From assembly GCA_018242685.1 (NCBI GenBank), contig JAFEBM010000069.1, positions 1-34,874 of the forward strand: a stretch of DNA of 34,874 bases, read 5' to 3'. The notes beneath the pieces were generated by a model. It had not been told where the DNA came from. It was given only the letters and a program-made list of their open reading frames with translations, and did no database searches. The position numbers were made by a program, and so were the translations under genes. How positions within the stretch are numbered: position 1 is the stretch's first letter; every line of letters begins with the position of its first letter. Shown piece by piece: positions 26,770 to 34,739 of this stretch. The DNA is from Nitrospira sp. (GTDB lineage: Bacteria; Nitrospirota; Nitrospiria; Nitrospirales; Nitrospiraceae).

Positions 26770-26865
26770 ATGGCTACTGAACAGTGGACGCTCGAACTGT
26801 TGAATGAGCGGCAACGGAGACTCGCCAAACGGGCGGTCCATCTCTGGCGTTCGGATTTCGTGTAA
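26770..26865 (+). CDS. Possible 31-residue leader or coupling peptide
   Basis: An ATG one base after the DUF262 stop opens a 31-codon frame (MATEQWTLELLNERQRRLAK at its start, ending HLWRSDFV) that closes 13 bases before the methyltransferase start. It resembles no family I know. Its placement fits translational coupling between the two genes, but a frame of this size can occur by chance. Confidence 0.2.
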   Translation: MATEQWTLELLNERQRRLAKRAVHLWRSDFV

Positions 26866-26878
26866 CTGTGATCAGCAG

Positions 26879-29287
26879 ATGAGAAAGAAACTTATCGAAG
26901 TGGCCCTGCCGCTGGAGGCGATTAATAAGGCGTCGGCACGTGAAAAGCTGCTGAACCGTGGGCATCCCAATACATTGCATCTCTGGTGGGCGCGGCGGCC
27001 GTTGGCGGCGGCGCGGGCGGTGATCTTTGCGCAGATGGTGGACGATCCCTCGTCGCTGCCCGATCTCTTTCCGACGGAGAAGAAACAGGAGAAGGAGCGG
27101 CAGCGCTTGTTCAAGATCATCGAAGATCTGGTCCAATGGGAAAACACGACGAACGAGAAAGTGCTGCAGGCGGCGCGCGATGAGATCTGGCAGAGCTGGC
27201 GACGGACCTGCGCCGAGAATGCGGATCATCCGCGCGCCAAGGAATTGTTCAACCGCAACAAGCTGCCGGCCTTTCATGATCCCTTCGCCGGCGGCGGGGC
27301 ACTGCCGCTTGAAGCACAGAGATTAGGGCTCGAAGCCTATGCCAGTGACCTGAACCCGGTTGCGGTGCTCATCAACAAGGCAATGATCGAGATCCCGCCG
27401 AAATTTGCCGGCAAGCCTCCCGTCAATCTCGACTCACGAAATGACAAGACACTGTTCAAGAAGGAATGGCACGGCGCACAAGGTCTGGCGGAGGATGTCC
27501 GTTACTACGGCAAGTGGATACGTGATGAGGCCGAGAAACGGATCGGTCATCTCTATCCGAAAATTGAAGTCACCAAAGAGATGGCCAAGGAGCGTCCTGA
27601 TCTGAAGCCACTCATAGGGAAAAAACTCACCGTGATTGCCTGGCTCTGGGCACGCACGGTGAAGAGTCCCAATCCGGCATTCGCCGATGTCGATGTGCCG
27701 CTTGCTTCCACCTTAATGCTCTTCACGAAAGCGGGTAAGGAGGTTTATGTCGAGCCTGTGATCGAAAGAAATGGATACATTTGTACTGTAAAAACGGGGA
27801 GACCAGAAGACTCGGAACGAGCGAAAGTTGGAACGAAATCTGGTAGCGGATTTGTATGCCTCATGTCGGGCACCCCCATGCCGTTCGAGTACTTAAGGTC
27901 GGAAGCGAAGGCTGGCCGCATGAGAGCACGGCTGATGGCAATTGTCGTTGAAGGAGAGGGTGGTAGGGTCTACCTTTCGCCGATGCCAGAAATGGAAATG
28001 ATCGCTTTCAACGCAATGCCAAGGGATGTACCAGAAACCGAACTTCCCCCGAAGGCACTTGGCTTTCGTGTTCAGGAATACGGCATGAGACAGTGGCGTG
28101 ATCTCTTTACCACACGGCAGCTGGTGGCGCTCACGACGTTCTCGGATCTGGTCCAAGAAGTTCGCGAACGTGTGAAGTGTGACGAATTAGCTGCTGGGAT
28201 AGCCGATCCTTTAGTGGGCTCAGAGGAGGGAGCGAAAACGCCTAGCGCCAGCGGTATTGGAGCGACGGCATATGCGGACGCGATCACAACCTTATTAGCC
28301 TTTAGCGTAAGTCGAATGGCTGACCGTCATTCTTCTCTTTGCCGATGGCAGCCTAATCCAACTGGGTATGCGCCCAAGATAGCCAATACTTTCGGACGTC
28401 AAGCCTTATCCATGGTATGGGACTATGTCGAAGGGAATCCATTCAGCTCATCGTCAGGAAACCTGCTGGATGCCATTGGTTGGATCGCCAAAGTCGTTCA
28501 AACCTCCTTGCCAGCTAATGTCAGCGGCACCGGATTTCAGATGGATGCGCAACAGCAATTCGCGAGCAGCGCGAAAGTTGTGTCAACAGACCCACCATAT
28601 TATGACAATATTGGCTATGCGGATCTTTCAGACTTCTTTTACGTCTGGTTGCGCCGCTCCTTGAAACCTGTCTACCCAGATCTTTTTGCCACTCTCACCG
28701 TACCTAAGACCGAGGAGTTAGTGGCAACGCCTTATCGCCACGGCAATAAGAAAAGAGCAGAGGAGTTCTTTCTTCGCGGAATGACCCAAGCCATGCATCG
28801 ATTGGATGAGCAGGTTCATCCGGCGTTTCCAGTTACCATCTATTACGCCTTCAAGCAAGCGGAGACAAAGGATGAAGCGAGCACTGCCAGCACTGGTTGG
28901 GAGACTTTTCTTGATGCAGTCATCCGCGCAGGTTTCGCGCTCAGCGGTACTTGGCCCATTCGGACCGAATTGAGTAATCGCATGCGGGGGATGGACTCAA
29001 ACGCTCTCGCTTCTAGCATTGTGCTCGTCTGTCGCAGGTTGCCAAGTGATGCGCCCACTGTCACGCGACGAGAGTTCATGAGCGCACTTAAGTCGGAACT
29101 GCCTTTGGCACTGATCCACCTAACAGCGCGGCAACATTGCGCCGGTAGACCTTGCGCAAGCGGCCATTGGTCCCGGTATGGCAGTCTACACCCGTTACGC
29201 GAAGGTGCTCGATGCAGAGGGCAAACCGCTCACCGTGCGCGAGGCGCTCGCACTCATCAATCAAGTCCTCGACGAAGCTCTGGCTGA
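26879..29287 (+). CDS. DUF1156 DNA methyltransferase (frameshifted near the C-terminus)
   Basis: This is the methyltransferase of the defence locus, expected to mark host DNA. Family sequence starts at MRKKLIEVALPLEAINKASAR (ATG 26879; the frame is open to 26804, but that part is not family-like). The N-terminal DUF1156 region has HPNTLHLWWARRPLAAARAV. The SAM site is DPFAGGGALPLEAQRLG (motif I, 134-140) and the catalytic motif is DPPYYDN (residues 571-577), typical of adenine-N6 or cytosine-N4 methylation. Coherent sequence ends near 29120 (residue 747, PLALIHL). After that the frame runs 55 codons of unrelated residues to a stop at 29287, while the true C-terminus continues one base out of frame. 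The catalytic domain is complete, but the missing tail of about 220 residues may matter. Confidence 0.85.
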   Translation: MRKKLIEVALPLEAINKASAREKLLNRGHPNTLHLWWARRPLAAARAVIFAQMVDDPSSLPDLFPTEKKQEKERQRLFKIIEDLVQWENTTNEKVLQAARDEIWQSWRRTCAENADHPRAKELFNRNKLPAFHDPFAGGGALPLEAQRLGLEAYASDLNPVAVLINKAMIEIPPKFAGKPPVNLDSRNDKTLFKKEWHGAQGLAEDVRYYGKWIRDEAEKRIGHLYPKIEVTKEMAKERPDLKPLIGKKLTVIAWLWARTVKSPNPAFADVDVPLASTLMLFTKAGKEVYVEPVIERNGYICTVKTGRPEDSERAKVGTKSGSGFVCLMSGTPMPFEYLRSEAKAGRMRARLMAIVVEGEGGRVYLSPMPEMEMIAFNAMPRDVPETELPPKALGFRVQEYGMRQWRDLFTTRQLVALTTFSDLVQEVRERVKCDELAAGIADPLVGSEEGAKTPSASGIGATAYADAITTLLAFSVSRMADRHSSLCRWQPNPTGYAPKIANTFGRQALSMVWDYVEGNPFSSSSGNLLDAIGWIAKVVQTSLPANVSGTGFQMDAQQQFASSAKVVSTDPPYYDNIGYADLSDFFYVWLRRSLKPVYPDLFATLTVPKTEELVATPYRHGNKKRAEEFFLRGMTQAMHRLDEQVHPAFPVTIYYAFKQAETKDEASTASTGWETFLDAVIRAGFALSGTWPIRTELSNRMRGMDSNALASSIVLVCRRLPSDAPTVTRREFMSALKSELPLALIHLTARQHCAGRPCASGHWSRYGSLHPLREGARCRGQTAHRARGARTHQSSPRRSSG

Positions 29288-29792
29288 GCAGGAGAGCGAC
29301 TTCGATCCTGACAGTCGCTGGGCACTCGCGTGGTTTGAACAGTTTGGTTTTGCCGTGGCTGAATACGGGGAGGCAGAGAAACTCTCCAAAGCGAAGAATA
29401 CGAGCGTCTCGGGATTGGTCGAGGCAGGCATCATTACTTCGAAGGCTGGAAAGGTCAGATTGCTCAAGCCATCCGAGTTGCCTGACGACTGGGACTCAGC
29501 CACCGATAAGCGTCTCACCAACTGGGAAATGGTGCATCATCTCATTCGTGTACTGGAAGCCGGCGGTGAGGGAGCGGCTGCCGACCTGGCCGCGAAACTG
29601 GGTGCCAAAGCCGAAACTGCCCGTGAGCTTTGCTATCGCCTCTATACGTTGTGTGAACGTAAGAAACGCGCCGCCGAAGCGCTGTCCTACAACGCCCTCG
29701 TCCAAAGCTGGCCCGAAATCACCAGGCTGGCCCGCGAAAGCGGAAAACCACGCACTCAACAGGAGGGGCTGTTTGAGGGAAGTGAACCATGA
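29178..29792 (+). pseudogene. C-terminal fragment of the DUF1156 methyltransferase
   Basis: In the frame shifted by one base, the family sequence resumes at 29124 (QRGNIAPVDLAQAAIGPGMA) and runs to the stop at 29792. The continuation includes YTRYAKVLDAEGKPLTVREA and WALAWFEQFGF, followed by a helical tail. Removing one A from CTAACAG at 29119-29125 would join the two parts into a protein of about 970 residues. The first ATG in this frame is 29178, without a ribosome binding site, so independent translation is unlikely. Confidence 0.75.
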
Positions 29793-29818
29793 TTATGACT
29801 CAGTCTTAGGCCAGAAAC

Positions 29819-30643
29819 ATGTTGGAAGATGATGCGCACAGCGGACTCTCGGCCTTCCAAGAGAGCCTACCGATTCACCTGATCGCTACTGGTCGTGCGC
29901 ACTTCAAGACCTGCCTCCCTGAGGAGTCGCTATCAGAGGTCATTGAACGTAATCATATCGATGCCTTCGATTTCCTCCCTGTGATGGGCCCTGGAACGCA
30001 AAGCGGCCAAACGGTCGCCGGCATTCTCGATGTTGCTTCTGTCAGCCTTGTGGCACCTCACCAAACTGTTCGCGACCACATGAAACCGCTCGGCGAGGAA
30101 CATTTGATCGGTGCCAATGCGAGCATCCTGGCCTTCATCCGCGACGCGGACCGGCATCCTTTCCGTTTCGTGGTCTCCGGTTGTGAAATCAACGGCCTGG
30201 TAAGCATCTCGGACCTGCAACGGCTCCCTGTACGTGCTGCCCTCTTCGCAATCGTGACGCAGCTCGAGATGACCATGGCGGAGGTTATCCGAAGTCGGTT
30301 CCCCAAACTCGACGATTGGATGCGGCTGCTGTCGCAGGGGCGCGCAGAGAAGGTTCGAAAGAAGGTCGAACAGGCGCAGAAAGAGGATACTCTAATCGAT
30401 CAGCTTCTTTACACAGAGTTCTGTGACAAACTGACGATCATTAATGAGGCCTGGCGTTCCTCGGCTAATGAATCGTCGGACAAACGGTCTTTTCAAACTG
30501 ACATGAAAAATATCCAGGACCTCCGCGACAACCTCGCTCATGCGAACAACTATGCTGGCACTCGAAAATCGGCTAAGCAGGTCTGTGCGTGCGTGAGGAA
30601 GATGGATGATTGGATCAGGTGGTTGGTTAAGGAGAAAGTCTGA
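29819..30643 (+). CDS. CBS-like plus HEPN-domain protein
   Basis: The 274-residue protein has an N-terminal region that reads like a CBS-type ligand-binding module (VSLVAPHQTVRDHM, then RFVVSGCEINGLVSISDLQRLPVR, residues about 62-140). A helical C-terminal domain carries an R-x4-H HEPN signature, RDNLAH (R236, H241), followed by ANNY. HEPN domains with this motif are commonly RNases in defence and toxin systems; CBS modules often bind nucleotides. A ligand-gated RNase is a reasonable inference but is not shown here. The gene lies between the methyltransferase and the ATPase, 26 bases after the first and 46 before the second, in the same direction. The reading frame is intact. The start codon has only a weak upstream AGG. 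Confidence 0.65.
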   Translation: MLEDDAHSGLSAFQESLPIHLIATGRAHFKTCLPEESLSEVIERNHIDAFDFLPVMGPGTQSGQTVAGILDVASVSLVAPHQTVRDHMKPLGEEHLIGANASILAFIRDADRHPFRFVVSGCEINGLVSISDLQRLPVRAALFAIVTQLEMTMAEVIRSRFPKLDDWMRLLSQGRAEKVRKKVEQAQKEDTLIDQLLYTEFCDKLTIINEAWRSSANESSDKRSFQTDMKNIQDLRDNLAHANNYAGTRKSAKQVCACVRKMDDWIRWLVKEKV

Positions 30644-30689
30644 ATTCATCGGAATTGTTTTCATGCTGTCTTTCGAGAAGGATTGACCT

Positions 30690-33600
30690 ATGGCCATTAC
30701 GAATCACGAACGTGTCGGGAAAGCGCTCGATTTGCTCAAAGACGGGCTGCAACCATTTGTCGAGCGCGAGATGAAGGCCCAGCACGCCCAACTCTGGTTT
30801 GAACAGGTCAAGGCATCGGTCCGAGAGACACAGTCGAATCTGTTCGGAACGGAAGACAAACCCCGCTGGGATGTCGCCGCGCTTCTAGCCGTGATGTGGA
30901 ATCAATGGCAGCTCGTGTTCCGCAAGACGCTCGGGCAGGCTGAACGATCGCTCGTCAGCGAGTTGCGCGATGTCCGAAATAGGTGGGCGCACCAGAACCC
31001 TTTCTCAGGTGATGATGCGTATCGGGCGCTCGATTCCGCTGGGCGGTTGCTAATCGCGATTTCGGCACCACAGGCTGACGACGTTGAGAAAATGAAAATG
31101 GAACTGCTGCGCGTGCGGTTCGACGAACAAGTACGGACCGAGAAGCGCAAGAGCGCCGGAACCGCCATCGAAAGTCAAGCGTCCGGTGGGCTGACGCCTT
31201 GGCGTGAGGTCGTCAATCCGCATAAGGATGTCGCAAGCGGGCGCTATCAACAGGCAGAGTTCGCCGCCGATCTCTGGCAGGTGCATATCGGCGAAGGGTC
31301 GGATGAGTATCGGAAGCCGGTGGAGTTCTTCCGCCGGACCTATCTCACCGACAGTTTGAAGAAATTGCTGGTCGGCGCAGTGCAACGGCTGGCTGACACT
31401 GGCGGCGATCCGGTGGTGCAGCTCCAGACCAACTTTGGTGGCGGTAAGACCCACTCCATGCTGGCGCTTTATCACCTCGTTTCCGGGACTGCGCCCAGTG
31501 AATTGTTGGGGGTCGATGCGGTCATCAAAGAGGCCGGTGTCTCGAAGTTGCCTGCCGTGAAGCGAGTGGTATTGGTCGGTAATCGGATCTCTCCCGGCAA
31601 TCCGGTCGTGAAATCAGACGGCACGGTGGTTCGAACTTTGTGGGGAGAACTCGCCTGGCAACTGGGGCATGCAGCGGGTGGAGTGAAGGAGGCCAAGAAA
31701 TCGTTCAAGCGGGTTCAAGCCGACGATGAACGGGCCACCAGTCCCGGCGACGTGCTGAGAGAACTGTTCAAGGAATATGGTCCCTGTCTTATTCTGATCG
31801 ACGAGTGGGTGGCCTATGCTCGGCAGCTACACGACCAAAGCGACCTTCCAGCCGGCGGCATCGAGAAGCAGTTCACGTTCGCTCAGGTCCTCACTGAATC
31901 AGCGAAGCTCGCGAAGAATTGTTTATTGGTCATCAGTTTGCCCGCATCCGACACAACCGGATCGCCTCACACGCGGGTTGATGATGTGGAAGTAGGTGGA
32001 CAGAGGGGGCGCGAGGCGCTGAACCGGCTCCAAAATGTGGTGGGGCGAGTCGAGTCATCCTGGCGGCCGGCAACTGCGGAGGAAGGATTCGAAATTGTCC
32101 GCCGACGCCTGTTCGAGCCGCTGGTTGAGAAGCGCCAGTATGTGGCGCGCGATACGGTCGCCAAGGCCTTCTTCGATCTGTATTCCACCCAGGCAGCGGA
32201 GTTTCCGCCCGAATGCCGAGAATCGGATTATGAAAAGCGCCTCAAGGCTGCGTATCCCATCCATCCTGAGATCTTCGACCGGCTCTATACGGACTGGTCC
32301 ACGCTGGTGAAGTTTCAGCGGACGCGCGGCGTGCTGCGTCTGATGGCCTCCGTGATCCATAGCCTCTGGGAAAAAGGGGATCGGAATCCGCTGATTCTTC
32401 CTTCCAACATTCCGATCGACGATCCGCGCGTTCAGTTCGAATTGACACGCTATCTGTCCGACAACTGGGTGCCGGTGATTGAGAAGGATGTGGACGGCCC
32501 CAGTGCCTTGCCGCTTCGGCTTGATGGAGAAGTGCCCAATCTTGGCAAGTATGCCGCCGGGCGACGTGTGGCGCGCACGATTTATCTGGGGTCCGCCCCG
32601 ACGGCCACCGCTGCGAATCGCGGCATTGAAGATCGCCGTGTAAAGCTGGGCTGTGTGATGCCGGGCGAATCGCCCAACATCTTCGGCGATGCGTTGCGAC
32701 GGTTGAGCAGTGCGGCAACCTACCTGTACCAGGACGGAGCCCGTTACTGGTACTCAACCCAGCCGACGGTCACGAAGCTGGCTGAGGATCGGGCCGAGCA
32801 GCTCAAGCGCAATCCTGACAAGGTGGCGCTGGAACTCGACCGACGGCTTCGTGAAGACCTTCGCAAGACCGGCGACTTTGTTCGTGTGCATCCTATGCCT
32901 GAGTCAGGCCAGGATGTGCCCGACGATCTAGACGCCAGGTTGGTGGTACTGAACATCGACCATCCGTACAGCAAACAACCGGGAAATTCTGCCGAGGTTG
33001 CTGCCAAAGCGATCTTAGAATCACGGGGGAACAGCCCGAGGCTCTTCCGCAATACGCTCATCTTCCTCGCGGCTGACCAGGTCCGGCTCCAAGACTTGGA
33101 CGAAGCCGTGCGGCGGTATCTCGCATGGGAAGCCATTCTCGCAGAGAAAGTGTCGCTCAATCTTGACCCTCACCAAGTCAAGCAGGCTGAAAATCAACTA
33201 TCCGCAGCCGACGCTGTCGTGTCGGCACGTATCCCAGAAACGTATCAATGGCTGCTGGTGCCGGGGCAGGCTAACCCGCAGGCGCCCGTGGAATGGCAGG
33301 TCATTCGCCTCTCCGGTTCGGATACCCTCGCCGTGCGAGCCGGCAAGAAGTTGGGGAAAGATGGGCTACTGAGTATCTATGGTCCGACTGTGCTGCGTCT
33401 CGAAATGGATCGTGTCCCTCTATGGCGCGGCAAGAATCACGTTCCGGTCCGACAACTGGTCGAGGATTTTGCTCGGTATCTCTACCTGCCGCGATTGCGG
33501 AACCCCGAGGTGTTGCTGGAATCGATTCGCAGTGGGCTCGGCCTCCTCTTATGGCATCAAGAGTCGTTTGCCTACGCCGACAGCTTTGATGAAGCCGCTG

Positions 33601-34055
33601 GGCGCTATCGTGGCTTGCGCTATGGGCAGCCTGTTCTAATCACAAGCACCGATCCGGGACTGCTCGTTCGGCCGGAAGTCGCGATGCAACAGCAGGAAGC
33701 CGAGGCCAAGACGGTTCCTGCCACGGCGAGACAGTCGGATGCAGAGGCCGGCGCTGGACCGAGCGGGGGAGGAACTGGAACGGTCAAGGGGGTCGTCTCG
33801 GCGCTCAAAGGACCACGCGCACCGAAGCGTTTTCATGGAAACGTCAACCTCGATCCTACCCGTGTGGGTCGCGATGCTGGACGGATTGGCGACGAAGTCA
33901 TCGCTCACTTGGTCGGACTCATGGGGTCGGATGTGAAAGTGACGTTAGAGATTGAGGCTGAGATTCCGAATGGAGCGCCTGAGAATGTCGTTCGCACCGT
34001 GACGGAAAACAGTCGAACGTTGAAATTCACAAGCCAGGGATTTGAGGAGGAGTGA
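30690..34055 (+). CDS. DUF499 ATPase with N-terminal HEPN (Swt1-like) domain
   Basis: The 1,121-residue protein is the ATPase of the locus. Residues 1-130 form a HEPN-like helical domain resembling the Swt1 type, with an R-x4-H motif RNRWAH (R96, H101). The DUF499 AAA-like ATPase follows: Walker A TNFGGGKTHS (247-256) and Walker B CLILIDEW (Asp371, Glu372). A long helical region with an HPEIFDRLYTDW block and a C-terminal domain (about 1,000-1,121) end the protein. A low-complexity linker (GAGPSGGGTGT) lies near residue 1025. In Hma-type loci this protein acts with the helicase and methylase. The ribosome binding site is AAGGA, about ten bases upstream. No lesion is visible in the whole frame. 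It is the last gene of the locus, 66 bases before tRNA-Gly. Confidence 0.85.
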   Translation: MAITNHERVGKALDLLKDGLQPFVEREMKAQHAQLWFEQVKASVRETQSNLFGTEDKPRWDVAALLAVMWNQWQLVFRKTLGQAERSLVSELRDVRNRWAHQNPFSGDDAYRALDSAGRLLIAISAPQADDVEKMKMELLRVRFDEQVRTEKRKSAGTAIESQASGGLTPWREVVNPHKDVASGRYQQAEFAADLWQVHIGEGSDEYRKPVEFFRRTYLTDSLKKLLVGAVQRLADTGGDPVVQLQTNFGGGKTHSMLALYHLVSGTAPSELLGVDAVIKEAGVSKLPAVKRVVLVGNRISPGNPVVKSDGTVVRTLWGELAWQLGHAAGGVKEAKKSFKRVQADDERATSPGDVLRELFKEYGPCLILIDEWVAYARQLHDQSDLPAGGIEKQFTFAQVLTESAKLAKNCLLVISLPASDTTGSPHTRVDDVEVGGQRGREALNRLQNVVGRVESSWRPATAEEGFEIVRRRLFEPLVEKRQYVARDTVAKAFFDLYSTQAAEFPPECRESDYEKRLKAAYPIHPEIFDRLYTDWSTLVKFQRTRGVLRLMASVIHSLWEKGDRNPLILPSNIPIDDPRVQFELTRYLSDNWVPVIEKDVDGPSALPLRLDGEVPNLGKYAAGRRVARTIYLGSAPTATAANRGIEDRRVKLGCVMPGESPNIFGDALRRLSSAATYLYQDGARYWYSTQPTVTKLAEDRAEQLKRNPDKVALELDRRLREDLRKTGDFVRVHPMPESGQDVPDDLDARLVVLNIDHPYSKQPGNSAEVAAKAILESRGNSPRLFRNTLIFLAADQVRLQDLDEAVRRYLAWEAILAEKVSLNLDPHQVKQAENQLSAADAVVSARIPETYQWLLVPGQANPQAPVEWQVIRLSGSDTLAVRAGKKLGKDGLLSIYGPTVLRLEMDRVPLWRGKNHVPVRQLVEDFARYLYLPRLRNPEVLLESIRSGLGLLLWHQESFAYADSFDEAAGRYRGLRYGQPVLITSTDPGLLVRPEVAMQQQEAEAKTVPATARQSDAEAGAGPSGGGTGTVKGVVSALKGPRAPKRFHGNVNLDPTRVGRDAGRIGDEVIAHLVGLMGSDVKVTLEIEAEIPNGAPENVVRTVTENSRTLKFTSQGFEEE

Positions 34056-34121
34056 GCATGTTTCGCTATTGAACGGGCAGGAGCCGGATCCTCGCCTCAG
34101 CCACACGTAGCTAAAGAGATA

Positions 34122-34196
34122 TGGAGCGGGAAAAGGGATTTGAACCCTCGACCCTCGCCTTGGCAAGGCGATGCTCTACCACTGAGCTATTCCCGC
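34122..34196 (-). tRNA. tRNA-Gly (anticodon GCC)
   Basis: The minus strand folds into a complete 75-base cloverleaf. The acceptor stem is GCGGGAA/TTCCCGC, the D arm GCTC/GAGC, the anticodon stem TCGCC/GGCGA with loop TTGCCAA (anticodon GCC), and the T arm GAGGG/CCCTT with TTCAAAT. The discriminator is T and the CCA end is encoded. All stems pair, with one G-U in the T stem. It lies between the defence locus and the nxrA upstream region, in the opposite direction to both. Confidence 0.97.
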
Positions 34197-34216
34197 TCCC
34201 GAGGTTTGAGGTGCGG

Positions 34217-34245
34217 AGTGTACTGACCTCTCGGAATACTGTCAA
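34217..34245 (-). promoter_or_regulatory. Sigma-70 promoter of tRNA-Gly
   Basis: On the minus strand a perfect TTGACA (34245-34240) is followed after 17 bases by TACACT (34222-34217). Transcription would start near 34210, about 14 bases before the mature tRNA. This is the best sigma-70 promoter in the window. Confidence 0.75.
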
Positions 34246-34296
34246 GCCAGGACCCTGGTGTGATTCAAACAAAAAAATGAGTTACCAAGTTCTCTG

Positions 34297-34316
34297 ACGT
34301 TACACATTCGTAACGT
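34297..34316. promoter_or_regulatory. Perfect inverted repeat, possible activator or operator site
   Basis: ACGTTAC at 34297-34303 and GTAACGT at 34310-34316 form a perfect 7-bp inverted repeat with a 6-base centre. It lies about 215 bases before the sigma-54-like element, a normal distance for an enhancer site of a sigma-54 activator. It overlaps no gene. Confidence 0.45.
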
Positions 34317-34413
34317 GCATCGCCATGGTAAAGGATATCCACCTAAACGCCATACATGTTAAGCGCATTTTCGGTATTTTATGAGTCTCTCGCATGGGAA
34401 ATGCTACCTTTTC

Positions 34414-34432
34414 TACTCATAAACGATGAGTA
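34414..34432. promoter_or_regulatory. Second perfect inverted repeat, possible operator
   Basis: TACTCAT at 34414-34420 and ATGAGTA at 34426-34432 form a perfect 7-bp inverted repeat around a 5-base centre. The half-site recurs as single copies nearby. It is about 100 bases upstream of the sigma-54-like element. Confidence 0.45.
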
Positions 34433-34530
34433 ATCGTTCTAAAACATCAAGAACATAATTACGGTGAAACAGATTATTCTTCAGCTATTTAAGAGAGCAA
34501 TGAGTGAAACAATGTTCCCGACAGCCAACA

Positions 34531-34545
34531 TGGCTTAAATATTGC
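34531..34545 (+). promoter_or_regulatory. Sigma-54-type (-24/-12) promoter of nxrA
   Basis: TGGCTTAAATATTGC has TGGC and TTGC separated by seven bases, so that GG and GC are ten bases apart, the invariant sigma-54 spacing. Transcription would start near 34557, giving a leader of about 180 bases before nxrA. I saw no sigma-70 pair as good in the same direction. Confidence 0.5.
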
Positions 34546-34559
34546 GGACATTCGGAATG

Positions 34560-34581
34560 ACGTGGGTGAGGCACGTTTTTT
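34560..34581 (+). terminator. Hairpin with T tract in the nxrA leader
   Basis: ACGTG (34560-34564) pairs with CACGT (34572-34576) around GGTGAGG, directly followed by a run of six T (34576-34581). It has the form of a weak intrinsic terminator. It begins right after the predicted sigma-54 start site, so it could attenuate nxrA transcripts or end readthrough arriving from upstream. The stem has only five base pairs. Confidence 0.3.
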
Positions 34582-34643
34582 ATTAAGTTTAGGTCGGTAT
34601 TGAATCAAAGGTTTCGTCTTGGCCATTCGTTACTCAAATCTAG

Positions 34644-34684
34644 TGGAAGCAACCATTGCTGTTCCATATACGGAAAATATGGAA
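34644..34684 (+). promoter_or_regulatory. Two mutually exclusive hairpins in the nxrA 5' leader
   Basis: Fold A pairs TGGAAGCAA (34644-34652) with TTGC (34656-34659) and TTCCA (34662-34666), leaving a two-base bulge. Fold B pairs TTCCATAT (34662-34669) with ATATGGAA (34677-34684), a perfect 8-bp stem with a 7-base loop. Both use 34662-34666, so only one can form at a time. The pair ends 40 bases before the Shine-Dalgarno sequence. Confidence 0.4.
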
Positions 34685-34739
34685 ATGAACAAGGAAACCG
34701 GGCTCATTCAAGCTCATTAACGTTGAGGAGGTATCCACA

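Larger units (their letters stand above)
34277..34506. repeat. Repeated ATGAGT motif upstream of nxrA
   Basis: ATGAGT or its complement appears at 34277, 34381, 34414-34420 (reverse), 34426 and 34500. A related TTACTCA lies at 34630. Several copies extend to ATGAGTA or ATGAGTT. The 5 copies in 230 bases are more than expected for a random hexamer, although the region is AT-rich. They may be half-sites for one regulator. Confidence 0.4.

Noticed and set aside
29117..29128. Programmed ribosomal frameshift in the methyltransferase
   Set aside because: There is no slippery heptamer or prfB-like site, and I saw no stimulatory structure or internal Shine-Dalgarno. A simple one-base insertion explains it better.
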